Source: Kiritimatiellota bacterium (GTDB taxonomy: Bacteria > Verrucomicrobiota > Lentisphaeria > Oligosphaerales > JAADHN01). Taken from it: 33,446 nucleotides of DNA. The DNA lies in NCBI GenBank assembly GCA_013151865.1, contig JAADHN010000089.1, positions 104,353 through 137,798 on the forward strand. The letters run 5' to 3'. The notes under the pieces were generated by a model. It was not told the DNA's origin and searched no databases. It was given only the letters and a program-made list of their open reading frames with translations. Positions within the stretch are counted from its first letter, which is position 1. Each line of letters opens with the position of its first letter. The position numbers and the translations under genes are program-made. Positions 25,969 to 33,446 of this stretch are shown here, one piece after another.

Positions 25969-27099
25969 ATGTCCATGACACCGCGCGAACGCATACTGGC
26001 GACACTTCACCATCGAATACCAGACCGCACCCCCACGGAAGCGTGGTTTCACGCGGAAGTCATCCGCAAACTCAAAACACATTACGGCACGGACGACTGG
26101 GCAGAGGTGCTCGACGACCTGGGTATCGTCGGTTGGACATCGGTCGGAATCGACACGCGCATCGCGGAATTCGAGGCGCGGGCGGAAACGCGCACCTATA
26201 AACAGATGGTCCGCCGCGGAATCTGGCTGGATGAGCGAACCTACGCCAACCACTGGGGGGTGGTGCACCGTATCGGCGAGTCCGGTTGGTACGAGGAATG
26301 GGTCGGCGGCCCCCTGGCCGACATGGACGGCGAAGATCCGGGCGCCGTGGCCGATTTCAACCTGCCCGGTATCGACGATCTCGTGGAACCGCCCGACCTG
26401 TCCGAGCGTGTCGCTGCACTTAAGCAACGGGACTTGTTCGTCTCCGGCGGCATCCCGAACCCCTACAAAATGGCCTGGATGCTCCGGGGCATGGACAACG
26501 TGCTCTGCGACTACCTGATCCACCGCGACTTTCTCGAAGCCCTCTACGACCGCCTTTACGCGCTCTACACCGAAATCGCCGTGCGTCTGGCCCGAGCCGG
26601 AGTCGACATGGTCCGGATGGTGGGAGACATCGCCATGCAGGATCGCATCATCATGGGGCCGGAGACCTGGCGGGAAGTGGACAAACCGCGAATGGCCCGA
26701 CTCGTCGCCCAATGCAAAGCGGCCAATCCGGACCTTTTCATGTTTATTCACTCGGACGGGAATCTGACCGATCTGCTCGACGATCTGGTCGAAATCGGCT
26801 TCGACGTGATCAATCCCCTGCAACCCGAGTGCATGGACCCGGTCGCTGTCAAGCAGCGGTACGGCGACCGGATCACCCTGCACGGCGGCGTCAGCCTGCA
26901 ACGCACCCTGCCCAATGGTACGCCGAGGGAGGTGCGCGCCGAGATCGAAGACTTGATTCGCAAGTGCGGCTACAACGGGGGCTTGGTGGTTTTCCCGTCC
27001 AATGTCATCCAACCGGACACCCCCGTCGAAAACATCCAGGCGTGTTTTCACGCTGCCCGGGATTTCGACGTGGCTGCCCTGGGCGGCCGACCCGGTTGA
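25969..27099 (+). CDS. uroporphyrinogen decarboxylase superfamily protein (MtaA/URO-D-like)
   Basis: Protein of 376 residues of the URO-D/MtaA fold. The N-terminal MTPRERILATLHHRIPDRTP is the usual opening of the superfamily. The core shows GIPNPYKMAWMLRGMDNVL, VDMVRMVGDIAMQ, FMFIHSDGNLTDLLDDLVE and INPLQPECMD, then HGGVSLQRTLPNGTPREV, in the normal order. The superfamily includes haem-pathway decarboxylases and corrinoid methyltransferases; expansions in polysaccharide-degrading bacteria are thought to serve corrinoid-linked demethylation or other C1 transfer rather than haem synthesis. The metal site appears as H-S-D-G, not the MtaA H-x-C type, so a haem-type or unknown role stays open. ATG at 25969 has GCAGG 8 nt upstream. 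It follows the MocA gene by 97 nt. Confidence 0.88.
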   Translation: MSMTPRERILATLHHRIPDRTPTEAWFHAEVIRKLKTHYGTDDWAEVLDDLGIVGWTSVGIDTRIAEFEARAETRTYKQMVRRGIWLDERTYANHWGVVHRIGESGWYEEWVGGPLADMDGEDPGAVADFNLPGIDDLVEPPDLSERVAALKQRDLFVSGGIPNPYKMAWMLRGMDNVLCDYLIHRDFLEALYDRLYALYTEIAVRLARAGVDMVRMVGDIAMQDRIIMGPETWREVDKPRMARLVAQCKAANPDLFMFIHSDGNLTDLLDDLVEIGFDVINPLQPECMDPVAVKQRYGDRITLHGGVSLQRTLPNGTPREVRAEIEDLIRKCGYNGGLVVFPSNVIQPDTPVENIQACFHAARDFDVAALGGRPG

Positions 27100-27426
27100 A
27101 CGACCGGCGAACCCGGGCCGTGCCTCGTGGCCTCCATCTGCATTCCGAGTCGAAACGAGTATAGTACGACCGTTGTTGCGAGACCTCGTTCCGACCTCGA
27201 GAACGGGCGACGGGCCCAAACTCGGTCACGCCGGTTCGCCGCTGTGCGGGCGGACGCGAAAAAGGCGGCCGGGCCGTAGGAAAAGGACCCGATACGGGGG
27301 AGGAGAGCGGCGGGGAGAGCAGGTCCGTCAAGCGGTCAAATCCATGTGGCCCGGTTGCCGCCGGGCGGACTGCGGCCCTTCTGCCGTATGCCCTCTCCCG
27401 GCGACGTTCCGAGGAGATACGAACCA
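27100..27426. other. 327-bp spacer with possible promoter and inverted repeats
   Basis: No gene recognised. It holds the near-palindrome around TATAGT (27150-27194), listed separately, and a hairpin with arms GCCCGG (27349-27354) and CCGGGC (27361-27366). It could be an internal promoter or processing region of the right-hand cluster. Confidence 0.5.
27150..27194 (+). promoter_or_regulatory. dyad flanking a TATAGT -10-like box
   Basis: Arms TCGAAACGAG (27150-27159) and CTCGTTCCGA (27185-27194) match in 9 of 10 positions when reverse-complemented, with a 25-nt centre that begins with TATAGT (27160-27165). No good -35 box is seen, so this is a possible operator with a weak promoter upstream of the cyclase gene. 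Confidence 0.3.
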
Positions 27427-28071
27427 ATGCTTCTGGTGGACTTGACGCTCCCCCTTCCGGAACAGACGGCGAGATTGACCGAAGTGCCCATCCGCTCGTC
27501 CGGGGCCGCCTACACCGGGATGACATACCGACTCTCCATCAATTCCATGCACGGCACGTACATCGACTTTCCGGGACACATCAAGGAAACGGACGACGGT
27601 GCGCATGCTTCCAACTATCCGGTTGAAAAACTGTTTCGAGTCGACGCAGTCGTCGTGCGCCTGGACAGGGCAAGCGGTTCCGGGGCGGTCACGGCCGAGG
27701 AACTGGCTGCGGCCTTCCCGAAAACAACGCCCCCGGACGGACCGCCCGGCGCCCTGATCGTCAATGCCTTGGGAAACCGCCGGTTCGATGAAATCGCCCC
27801 TCGGAGCGTCTACTTTGCGCACGACGCAATCCGATGGATCATCGAACGCAACGTCCACCTGCTGATCTCCGACATTTACGAAAGCCGCGCCATTCACGGT
27901 GTGTTCACTGAGCTGTTCAGGTCACGCATCGCGGCCGTGTGCTCTGCCGTGAACCTGGCGTGCCTGACCGCACCGGTTGTGAAGGTGTCCGTCTTTCACC
28001 TGCCGATCCCCGGCGTCACGCAGCTCCCCTGCCGGGTCATCGCCGAACTGACCCCCCGAGAAATCCAATGA
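27427..28071 (+). CDS. cyclase-family protein with variant metal site
   Basis: Protein of 214 residues of the putative cyclase family, which includes kynurenine formamidase and other metal-dependent amidases or hydrolases. The motif normally H-x-G-T-H-x-D-x-P-x-H is here S40-M41-H42-G43-T44-Y45-I46-D47-F48-P49-G50-H51, so the first and second metal His positions hold Met and Tyr while Asp47 and His51 remain; His42 is shifted by one. This suggests changed metal binding or a different reaction. ATG at 27427 has AGGAGAT (about 27411-27417) upstream. The stop overlaps the next gene's ATG as ATGA (28068-28071), pointing to coupled translation with the acetyltransferase-TIM fusion. No signal peptide. 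The role is unknown; it may open a lactam, ester or formyl group on the shared substrate. Confidence 0.8.
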   Translation: MLLVDLTLPLPEQTARLTEVPIRSSGAAYTGMTYRLSINSMHGTYIDFPGHIKETDDGAHASNYPVEKLFRVDAVVVRLDRASGSGAVTAEELAAAFPKTTPPDGPPGALIVNALGNRRFDEIAPRSVYFAHDAIRWIIERNVHLLISDIYESRAIHGVFTELFRSRIAAVCSAVNLACLTAPVVKVSVFHLPIPGVTQLPCRVIAELTPREIQ

Positions 28072-29507
28072 CCCGAATCGACATTGCCGCCGAATTGACC
28101 GCCCTCGGACTGCGGCGGGGCGACATCGTGTTGCTCCACAGTTCCCTTTCCAGCCTCGGGCACGTCGAGGGCGGCGCCGATGCGTTGATCGATGCGTTCC
28201 TGGACGTTCTCGGTCCCGAGGGGACCCTGGTCGTGCCCACTTTCGGGGCGCTGGGGATCGTCACCGAGCACCTGCGCGCCAGGGCGGCGGCAATCGAAAG
28301 TTGTCACCCCCGAGCACGCGTGGCCGCCGTCGGCAAGGACGCCGCGGAGATCTGTGCAGACCACTGGAAGGCGGAAACCGCTCACGGCGCAGGGACCCCC
28401 TATACCCGTATCGCGGCCCGGGGCGGATATGTCTGTCTCCTCGGGGTCGACCAAGACCGCAACACCACGCTTCACACGGTCGAGGCATTGCTCCGGCTGC
28501 CTTACCTGAAGACGACATCCGAAACCACATTCGAGACCCCCGAAGGCACCGTGGCCCGATCCTGGAAGTACTTCCCCGGACCGCACCGCGATTTCATCGG
28601 TCTGGACCGCGTCCTGCGCGAGAGCGGCAAACTGAGGATCGGTCGGATCGGCAGTGCGGTCGTGCGCCTGATTCGCAGCCGCGACCTGATCGACATTTCC
28701 CTCGAAGTCGGACGCCGGGATCCCGCTTTCGTGCTTTGCGACAACCCCAACTGCACAGACTGCGTCCTGCAACGGGCCGCCCTTCGGCAAGATCGCTTCA
28801 GCCGTGAGCACTTCACCCCGGTCGCGGCAGCGGGCCTGGCGGGTCGTTACGTTCCGGAAATCGTCGAAAATGTCCGGGCCGCGGGAGTCACCGGAATCGA
28901 ACTCGACATGCTTGAGGGCAAACCGGTTCAGGCGCTGAATCCGGACAAACTCGCGGGAGCCATAGGCGATTTCCGGGAAGCCGGATGTCCGGTCGCGTCC
29001 CTTCGATTCAGCGCCGTACCAAACCGCATTGAATCGGTCCTGGAAATCGCCGCGGCGGCTGCGGTGCCGCGCCTGGTGCTGCCGCTGTCCCACTTGGCGG
29101 AACGTTTTCTGGCAACGGCGGTCGAAACGGGTATCACCCTATCGTTCTTCAATATCGGCATGGCTGCGGAAGCCGCGGCCGAATTGCTGCTCGATCTGCG
29201 GAAACGCGGGTTGCCGGCCCGATTCACATTCAATGCGGCGAATTTCGCGCGCGCCGGCGAAAAACCGTTCCTGCACAGTTTCCGAACCAAGGTCCGTCGG
29301 TTTGTTGACCAATTGGATGTTGAGGACTGCCTGTTCGATGGTCGTCCCACGCCGCTCGCCCGTGGAAACGCCGAGGTCAAGGAACTGATTTCCATCCTGC
29401 GTTGCACGGGGTTCTCGGGCCCGCTCGTGCTCGGGACCGGAAACCGTCCGGTGGCCGACCTGCGGGAGACCGTCGCGCGCTTCGACGAACTCTTGCAGGC
29501 GATGTAA
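28068..29507 (+). CDS. AAC(3)-type acetyltransferase fused to a sugar isomerase/epimerase-like TIM barrel
   Basis: Two-domain protein of 479 residues. Residues 1-245 match the antibiotic N3-acetyltransferase family (PF02522 type): H24-S-S in VLLHSSLSSLG, S78-C-H80-P in IESCHPRARVAAVG, and N132-T-x-x-H136-x-x-E139 in RNTTLHTVEALL, the expected catalytic His/Glu. Residues 224-232 form C-DNPN-C-TD-C, a possible zinc cluster. Residues about 255-479 are a TIM barrel like sugar phosphate isomerase/epimerase or AP-endonuclease-2 proteins (EIVENVRAAGVTGIELD; LARGNAEVKELISIL). The family is known for aminoglycoside resistance, but many members act on other amines, and this context suggests an amino-sugar-like substrate. 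Its start overlaps the cyclase stop by 4 nt. No signal peptide. Confidence 0.85.
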   Translation: MTRIDIAAELTALGLRRGDIVLLHSSLSSLGHVEGGADALIDAFLDVLGPEGTLVVPTFGALGIVTEHLRARAAAIESCHPRARVAAVGKDAAEICADHWKAETAHGAGTPYTRIAARGGYVCLLGVDQDRNTTLHTVEALLRLPYLKTTSETTFETPEGTVARSWKYFPGPHRDFIGLDRVLRESGKLRIGRIGSAVVRLIRSRDLIDISLEVGRRDPAFVLCDNPNCTDCVLQRAALRQDRFSREHFTPVAAAGLAGRYVPEIVENVRAAGVTGIELDMLEGKPVQALNPDKLAGAIGDFREAGCPVASLRFSAVPNRIESVLEIAAAAAVPRLVLPLSHLAERFLATAVETGITLSFFNIGMAAEAAAELLLDLRKRGLPARFTFNAANFARAGEKPFLHSFRTKVRRFVDQLDVEDCLFDGRPTPLARGNAEVKELISILRCTGFSGPLVLGTGNRPVADLRETVARFDELLQAM

Positions 29508-29619
29508 TCCCAAGCATCGGTTTTCGACGCCGAACCGCGATGCCCGCAGCCCACGTCCCCCCCCGCGGCGAGTCTTGGCCTCGGATGCAGCCACACGCAG
29601 AAAAAAAGGACCCCACCCC

Positions 29620-30612
29620 ATGACGGCAGAAACAATCAGGGTCGGTGTAATCGGGACCGGCGCGTTGGGCCGGCACCATGCGCGACTGTACCGGCAGTGC
29701 GAGGGAGTCGAACTCGTCGGAGTGTACGACCGGGATCCGGAAGCGGCCCGACGCGTGGCCGAGGAAGCCGGGACGCAGGTGTTCGAATCCGATTCGGAAC
29801 TGGCCCGTGCCGTAGACGGCCTCAGCGTGGCCGTCCCGACCGACAGGCATTATGAAGTCGTCGCCGCATTGTTGGCGTTGGACCGGCACGTCCTGGTCGA
29901 AAAACCCATCGCGGCCACCGTGGCCGAGGCCCGCCGACTCGTGGCCGCAGCAGCCCGGCGCGGCCTGGTTCTCGAAGTCGGCCACGTCGAGCGGTTCAAC
30001 CCGGTCCTGGATACCCTCCACCAAGTTCCCGGTGCGCCTCGATTCATCGAAGCGCACCGTTTGGCCCCCTATCCCCCGCCCCGCCCCGGCCTCCGCCCCA
30101 GGGGCACGGAAGTCAGCGTCGTGCTCGATCTGATGATCCACGACATCGACGTCGTGCTCGATCTGGTTCGCAGTCGACCGAAACGGGTGGATGCGGTGGG
30201 TGTCCCGGTCCTCAGCCCCAGCGAGGACATTGCCAACGCCAGAATCCTGTTCGAAAACGGCTGCATCGCCAACATGACAGCCAGCCGCGTGAGCCCGGAA
30301 CCCATGCGCAAAATTCGAGTGTTCAAACCCCGCGCCTATTTGTCCTTGGATTATCAGGAAAAAAAGGGCGAGATCGCCGCACTCGGACCCGCCGGAATCG
30401 TCCGCCAACCCGTGCCGGTCCGTGCAGCCAACGCCCTGCTCGAAGAGTTGCGGGACTTCTGCCGCTGCGTCCGCCAGGCAAAGGCGACGGGCGCGGTGCC
30501 CGAGCCCAGAGTCAGTGGACGGCAGGGACTCACCGCGCTCAGGCTGGCCGAGCGAATTTTGCGGCGCATCCACGCCGCCGCACCCAAAACAGAAGGGCCC
30601 GACGCATCCTGA
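29620..30612 (+). CDS. Gfo/Idh/MocA-family oxidoreductase, close to nucleotide-sugar dehydrogenase type
   Basis: Cytoplasmic NAD(P)-dependent dehydrogenase family, 330 residues. Nucleotide loop VGVIGTGALGRHHARLY, intact catalytic HVLVEKPIA, and VGHVERFNPVLDTL plus VVLDLMIHDIDVVLDLV follow in order. These last segments are reminiscent of the family branch that includes UDP-N-acetylglucosamine 3-dehydrogenase (GnnA), but the resemblance is from memory and the substrate is not proved. ATG at 29620 is preceded by AAAGGA (29605-29610). It lies 112 nt after the acetyltransferase fusion and ends the right-hand cluster. A dehydrogenase beside an acetyltransferase would fit oxidation, amination and acetylation steps on a sugar, although no aminotransferase of the sugar type lies in this cluster. 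Confidence 0.9.
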   Translation: MTAETIRVGVIGTGALGRHHARLYRQCEGVELVGVYDRDPEAARRVAEEAGTQVFESDSELARAVDGLSVAVPTDRHYEVVAALLALDRHVLVEKPIAATVAEARRLVAAAARRGLVLEVGHVERFNPVLDTLHQVPGAPRFIEAHRLAPYPPPRPGLRPRGTEVSVVLDLMIHDIDVVLDLVRSRPKRVDAVGVPVLSPSEDIANARILFENGCIANMTASRVSPEPMRKIRVFKPRAYLSLDYQEKKGEIAALGPAGIVRQPVPVRAANALLEELRDFCRCVRQAKATGAVPEPRVSGRQGLTALRLAERILRRIHAAAPKTEGPDAS

Positions 30613-31063
30613 AAACTCTCCGCTCCGCCTCGAGGAGAAGCTCCCTGCCCCCGGACAGTTCGGAATTCGCGTCGGGGACGATACAACGCTATAGTAATAT
30701 ATTATGCACAGAGCGTCTCGGATTGGGTCGGGCACTCCTCCGGGGGCTGCGAGTTCGCCGACTCCCCGGGTTCTTTCGAGACGATACAATCATGCCCGGA
30801 CACCGGCTTCCTTGGCCCGGTCAGCCCTGATCGATTCATGGACTTCATCGCGAGAGGGCGCAGTTTACACGGATTCAAGTCGTTGCGTCGAACGCCCGAC
30901 CGGCCGAGGCCGGCTTGAAACACCGCCTCGGTGAGCGGCGGCACTAGAACCTGAAGGCGTGTGAGATGCGCTGCAACAGCAGATGGCTCGTCCATTGTTC
31001 AGCGTGGCACACCGAGGGACCGGAACGATAAAACCTGGATCGGAACATCAGAGGTGGGAAAAG
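30613..31063. other. 451-bp spacer with AT-rich promoter-like element
   Basis: No gene recognised; the open frames have poor composition. An AT island TATAGTAATATATTATG (30690-30706) stands out in this GC-rich DNA and contains TAATATATTA, a perfect 10-bp palindrome, and -10-like boxes, but no -35 box is clear. The ten bases GACGATACAA occur at 30677-30686 and again at 30780-30789. Confidence 0.5.
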
Positions 31064-33169
31064 ATGGCAAAAAAGCCCCGGAAACCCGTTCAAGCCGCAA
31101 CCTCCGACGGCGCGTCCGACCATTCCACAACCGACCTGGACCAGATCCGACGGGAAATGAGCGCCCGCCAGCCCGGCCCGAACAAACGACTCGTCAGACT
31201 CGCGGCCGTGGGGGGCACGATCCTGCTGGCGGTCGCGTTGCTCTGCGTTTGGTCCTTCTATCGCTACAATCTGGGCAGGCAGAGCTTCAGGGCCATTTAT
31301 CAGAACGCCGACCTTGAGAACATGCGCATTTTCGCTCCCGGCGATTACAAAGAAATCGAGGAACTCCGCAAGAAAGCGCAGGCCCAGAATTGGCTCTTCC
31401 ATCCCGGCGCCGTGGCCAGCCTCTACGGCGAGGCCGGCCGCAAAGTGTCCGCGGCAACCGCCAAGGTCGACAATGTCAAGCGCAACTATGAAGTCCTGCG
31501 CAAGCAGTTCGGGAAGCTGAAAGAGGAAGCCAAAGCTCAGAATTTGGCCCAGTATGCGCAATCGGCCTGGCAACGCATCGAGCAGATCGACCGAAACACC
31601 GCCGACCCCACGGCCGCGGACTTCGATCCGGACGCGGCGATCCGGGACCTGCACACCGCCATCCAGATACTCGAACAGCAGCGGAACAATTTCGGCGTCA
31701 TCAAACAATACGAGGCGGCTCGACAGGCATATATCAAGATGGCCAAAGACCTGAACCCCGAGGAGTGGAAAAAGGTGGCCCCGAGAATCGAGGCCACACT
31801 GCGCAGTTCCCTGGGACGGGCCAAGGCGGCCGCAGCCGCAGCCCAGTGGAAACGTGCCGCAATGGCCTACCGCGATGCCTTGTCCATCCTCGAAAAAGGC
31901 AGTTCGGAAATAATGAGCGCACGAAAGGCGGCTCGACAGGCTCAGACCCGCCTTGAGGCGGCGCTGGCCAAGGCCGACCGCCGCGAACTGGCCGCGAGCG
32001 CCGCACGTGCCTGGGCCGCAATTCAAAAAAAACAGGCGGATTTCAAGGCGGCGCTCAAAGCGTACCGCTACCGGGAAGCCGCCAAAGCAGCCGAGGACAC
32101 TGTCGCGTTGCTTCAAAAAGTCCAGGCGGACATCAAGGAAGCCAAAACTCGCCGCACCGAGGTACTCAAGAAACTTGAAGACCGCTACACCATGCTGGCC
32201 AAACAGGAAGAACTGCTCCTTCGAAATTGGAAACCCGAATGGACGGCCGCCAAGGACCGATATCGGCAAGTGCAGAAATTGGCCCGCGGCCGAGATTACG
32301 TGGCCTTGCTCGAAGCGGCCCGTAACCTGTTGAACGAGCTGGACGCACTCGCCCAAAAACTCGGCGGCATCTCCGGGGAATTGGGAAAGGCCAAAACAGC
32401 CTTCGAGAAGCTTTATAAGAAAGCCGTCCCCGAACTCCTGATTGTCAATGCACCCGACCTTTGGGATAAAGTCGCCAATCGCCGCGCCGAGGCGCTCGGG
32501 GCCGAAAAACGCGCCAATATGCGGGAGGCCGTCAACGCCTACAACGATGCCGCCGCCGCCCTCGGCCAAGCCTTGGACACAGTCGACAAGCTGATCGCGA
32601 CAGGAAAAAAGCTGCGGGCTGAAATAAGGCGCCGACAACACGAGTACCGGCGAGGTCTCAACGCCTTCGCAACCCGGAAGAGGACGTTGGCCCGCCGGCT
32701 CATCCGGACAGCCGGACGAGCCTGGGAAAAACGGAACTACCGGAGCGCCGTCGAAATGCTGCGCAAGGTCGCAAGCTTGCTGCCGGCCAACCGGTTCGAA
32801 GCCAGAACCGACGGTACGGTGGTCGACTACGGTCGAGGCTTGCTGTGGGTGGCCGACGGCGCGGGAAAAGGTTGCATGAACGGCGAGAAACTCGACTGGT
32901 ATAGCGCCCGCACGCGAGTCAACCAACTCATTTTCGCCGGCAAACGCCTCTGGCGACTGCCCACCGACGACGAGCTGCAGTCACTGCTTGACGTCGACCC
33001 AAAAGAATTCGCCAAACTCTTCCCGAACACACGGCCGGACTACTATTGGACAAAGACGCAGATGACCGACGACACCGAACACGCCCTCTGCATCCATTTC
33101 GGCACCCGAAAAACCCGGCTCTGCCGCAAGAACGACCGCTCCTTCGTTCGCCCCGTTTTCGCCCCGTAA
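31064..33169 (+). CDS. inner-membrane-anchored helical-repeat protein with C-terminal DUF1566 domain
   Basis: Protein of 701 residues. A polar 45-residue N-terminus (KKPRKP, then acidic and Ser/Thr rich) precedes one membrane segment (RLAAVGGTILLAVALLCVW, about 46-64), with the long part most likely periplasmic. Residues about 110-570 are highly charged, almost all helical, and show a Trp-containing unit that recurs every 66-86 residues (Trp near 168, 234, 315, 391, 466 and 552). Residues about 580-701 match the DUF1566/Lcl C-terminal domain: GRGLLWVAD, WYSARTRVNQLIFAGKRLWRLPTDDELQSL in parts, DYYWTKT and FVRPVFA. The domain is found in surface and adhesion-like proteins. ATG at 31064 has GAGGTG 7 nt upstream. 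Likely an envelope scaffold; no enzymatic motif is visible. Confidence 0.82.
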   Translation: MAKKPRKPVQAATSDGASDHSTTDLDQIRREMSARQPGPNKRLVRLAAVGGTILLAVALLCVWSFYRYNLGRQSFRAIYQNADLENMRIFAPGDYKEIEELRKKAQAQNWLFHPGAVASLYGEAGRKVSAATAKVDNVKRNYEVLRKQFGKLKEEAKAQNLAQYAQSAWQRIEQIDRNTADPTAADFDPDAAIRDLHTAIQILEQQRNNFGVIKQYEAARQAYIKMAKDLNPEEWKKVAPRIEATLRSSLGRAKAAAAAAQWKRAAMAYRDALSILEKGSSEIMSARKAARQAQTRLEAALAKADRRELAASAARAWAAIQKKQADFKAALKAYRYREAAKAAEDTVALLQKVQADIKEAKTRRTEVLKKLEDRYTMLAKQEELLLRNWKPEWTAAKDRYRQVQKLARGRDYVALLEAARNLLNELDALAQKLGGISGELGKAKTAFEKLYKKAVPELLIVNAPDLWDKVANRRAEALGAEKRANMREAVNAYNDAAAALGQALDTVDKLIATGKKLRAEIRRRQHEYRRGLNAFATRKRTLARRLIRTAGRAWEKRNYRSAVEMLRKVASLLPANRFEARTDGTVVDYGRGLLWVADGAGKGCMNGEKLDWYSARTRVNQLIFAGKRLWRLPTDDELQSLLDVDPKEFAKLFPNTRPDYYWTKTQMTDDTEHALCIHFGTRKTRLCRKNDRSFVRPVFAP

Positions 33170-33195
33170 TACCGCGCCACTGCATTCCCCTCCCC

Positions 33196-33446
33196 TCAAC
33201 GCACGGTGAAAGCGACCGATTTCTCAAGGCCGGCGTGCGGCACGCGCACGGTCGCGTCATAGCGACCGCGCGCGACATTGAGCGGGATGTTCAGGACGAC
33301 TTTCTGCCGGCCGTCCAACGGCGCACAATGCCGACTGAACCGAGTCACCCTCCCCCCGTCCGGACCGCGGACGTCGATGTCGAGCAGCACCCCTCCGGCC
33401 ACCGGCCTTCCTGCGCCGCCCCGCACCTCGACGGCAAGCTCGACGC
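33196..33446 (-). CDS. C-terminal fragment of a secreted protein ending in an Ig-like domain
   Basis: The frame runs off the right edge without a start, giving 82 codons of the 3' end. The sequence (VELAVEVRGGAGRPVAGGVL, then PLNVARGRYDATVRVPHAGL) shows alternating beta strands and a macroglobulin- or Ig-like fold, often at the end of glycoside hydrolases or adhesins. It converges on the DUF1566 gene with only 26 nt between stops. Family and function are not identifiable from this fragment. Confidence 0.65.
   Translation of the reverse strand, partial: VELAVEVRGGAGRPVAGGVLLDIDVRGPDGGRVTRFSRHCAPLDGRQKVVLNIPLNVARGRYDATVRVPHAGLEKSVAFTVR

Noticed and set aside
28068-28800. Aminoglycoside resistance gene
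   Set aside because: The AAC(3)-type domain is real, but the fusion and the metabolic neighbours do not support a resistance role, and no mobile element is present.
30690-30706. Firm promoter call for the DUF1566 gene
   Set aside because: The AT-rich element has -10-like boxes but no -35 box with proper spacing, and it lies about 360 nt upstream of the start codon.
1-33446. Bacteroidetes-type polysaccharide utilisation locus
   Set aside because: No SusC/SusD-like pair, hybrid two-component system or sigma/anti-sigma gene is visible.

Overview
The window (about 62-65% G+C by eye) is chromosomal DNA from a Gram-negative-type, polysaccharide-degrading bacterium. The gene content fits an uncultivated member of the Planctomycetota-Verrucomicrobiota-Lentisphaerota group or a similar sulfatase-rich lineage such as Hydrogenedentota. 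It has three sulfatase-fold enzymes, three Gfo/Idh/MocA dehydrogenases, a URO-D-family protein, very large secreted carbohydrate-active proteins and a DUF1566 protein. The phylum is an inference; no rRNA, tRNA or marker gene is present to fix it. No insertion sequence, phage gene, CRISPR array or tRNA was seen.

Left part (264-21938): a carbohydrate-degradation region. Four plus-strand genes come first: sulfatase, sulfatase-like hydrolase with Thr at the nucleophile position, MocA-type oxidoreductase, and a 1587-residue secreted heparinase II/III-like protein with a C-terminal beta-propeller. A minus-strand pair follows: a GH2 enzyme of 1207 residues and a 92-residue secreted coiled-coil protein that may be truncated by an in-frame TGA. 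A canonical sulfatase (plus) diverges from the GH2 gene across a 611-bp spacer with three inverted repeats. Next come a minus-strand GT4 glycosyltransferase, a 1083-residue secreted TIM-barrel hydrolase and a GNAT acetyltransferase. No SusC/SusD pair, transporter or regulator gene is visible, so this is not a Bacteroides-type PUL. The large glycosidases carry signal peptides while the three sulfatase-fold proteins do not.

Middle (21917-24047, minus): two housekeeping-type genes, an enoyl-ACP reductase-like SDR followed by an acetylornithine aminotransferase-type enzyme.

Right part (24173-30612, plus): a good sigma70-like promoter leads into a 560-bp leader with a perfect 32-bp palindrome. 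Then come MocA oxidoreductase, URO-D-family protein, a metal-site-variant cyclase-family protein, an AAC(3)-type acetyltransferase fused to a sugar-isomerase-like TIM barrel, and another MocA oxidoreductase. The last four have short spacers or a 4-nt ATGA overlap in one place. This looks like a small-molecule (sugar, aminosugar or cyclitol) pathway; the substrate cannot be read from the sequence.

Right edge: a 701-residue membrane-anchored helical-repeat protein ending in a DUF1566 domain, and the C-terminal end of a minus-strand Ig-like protein that continues beyond the window.
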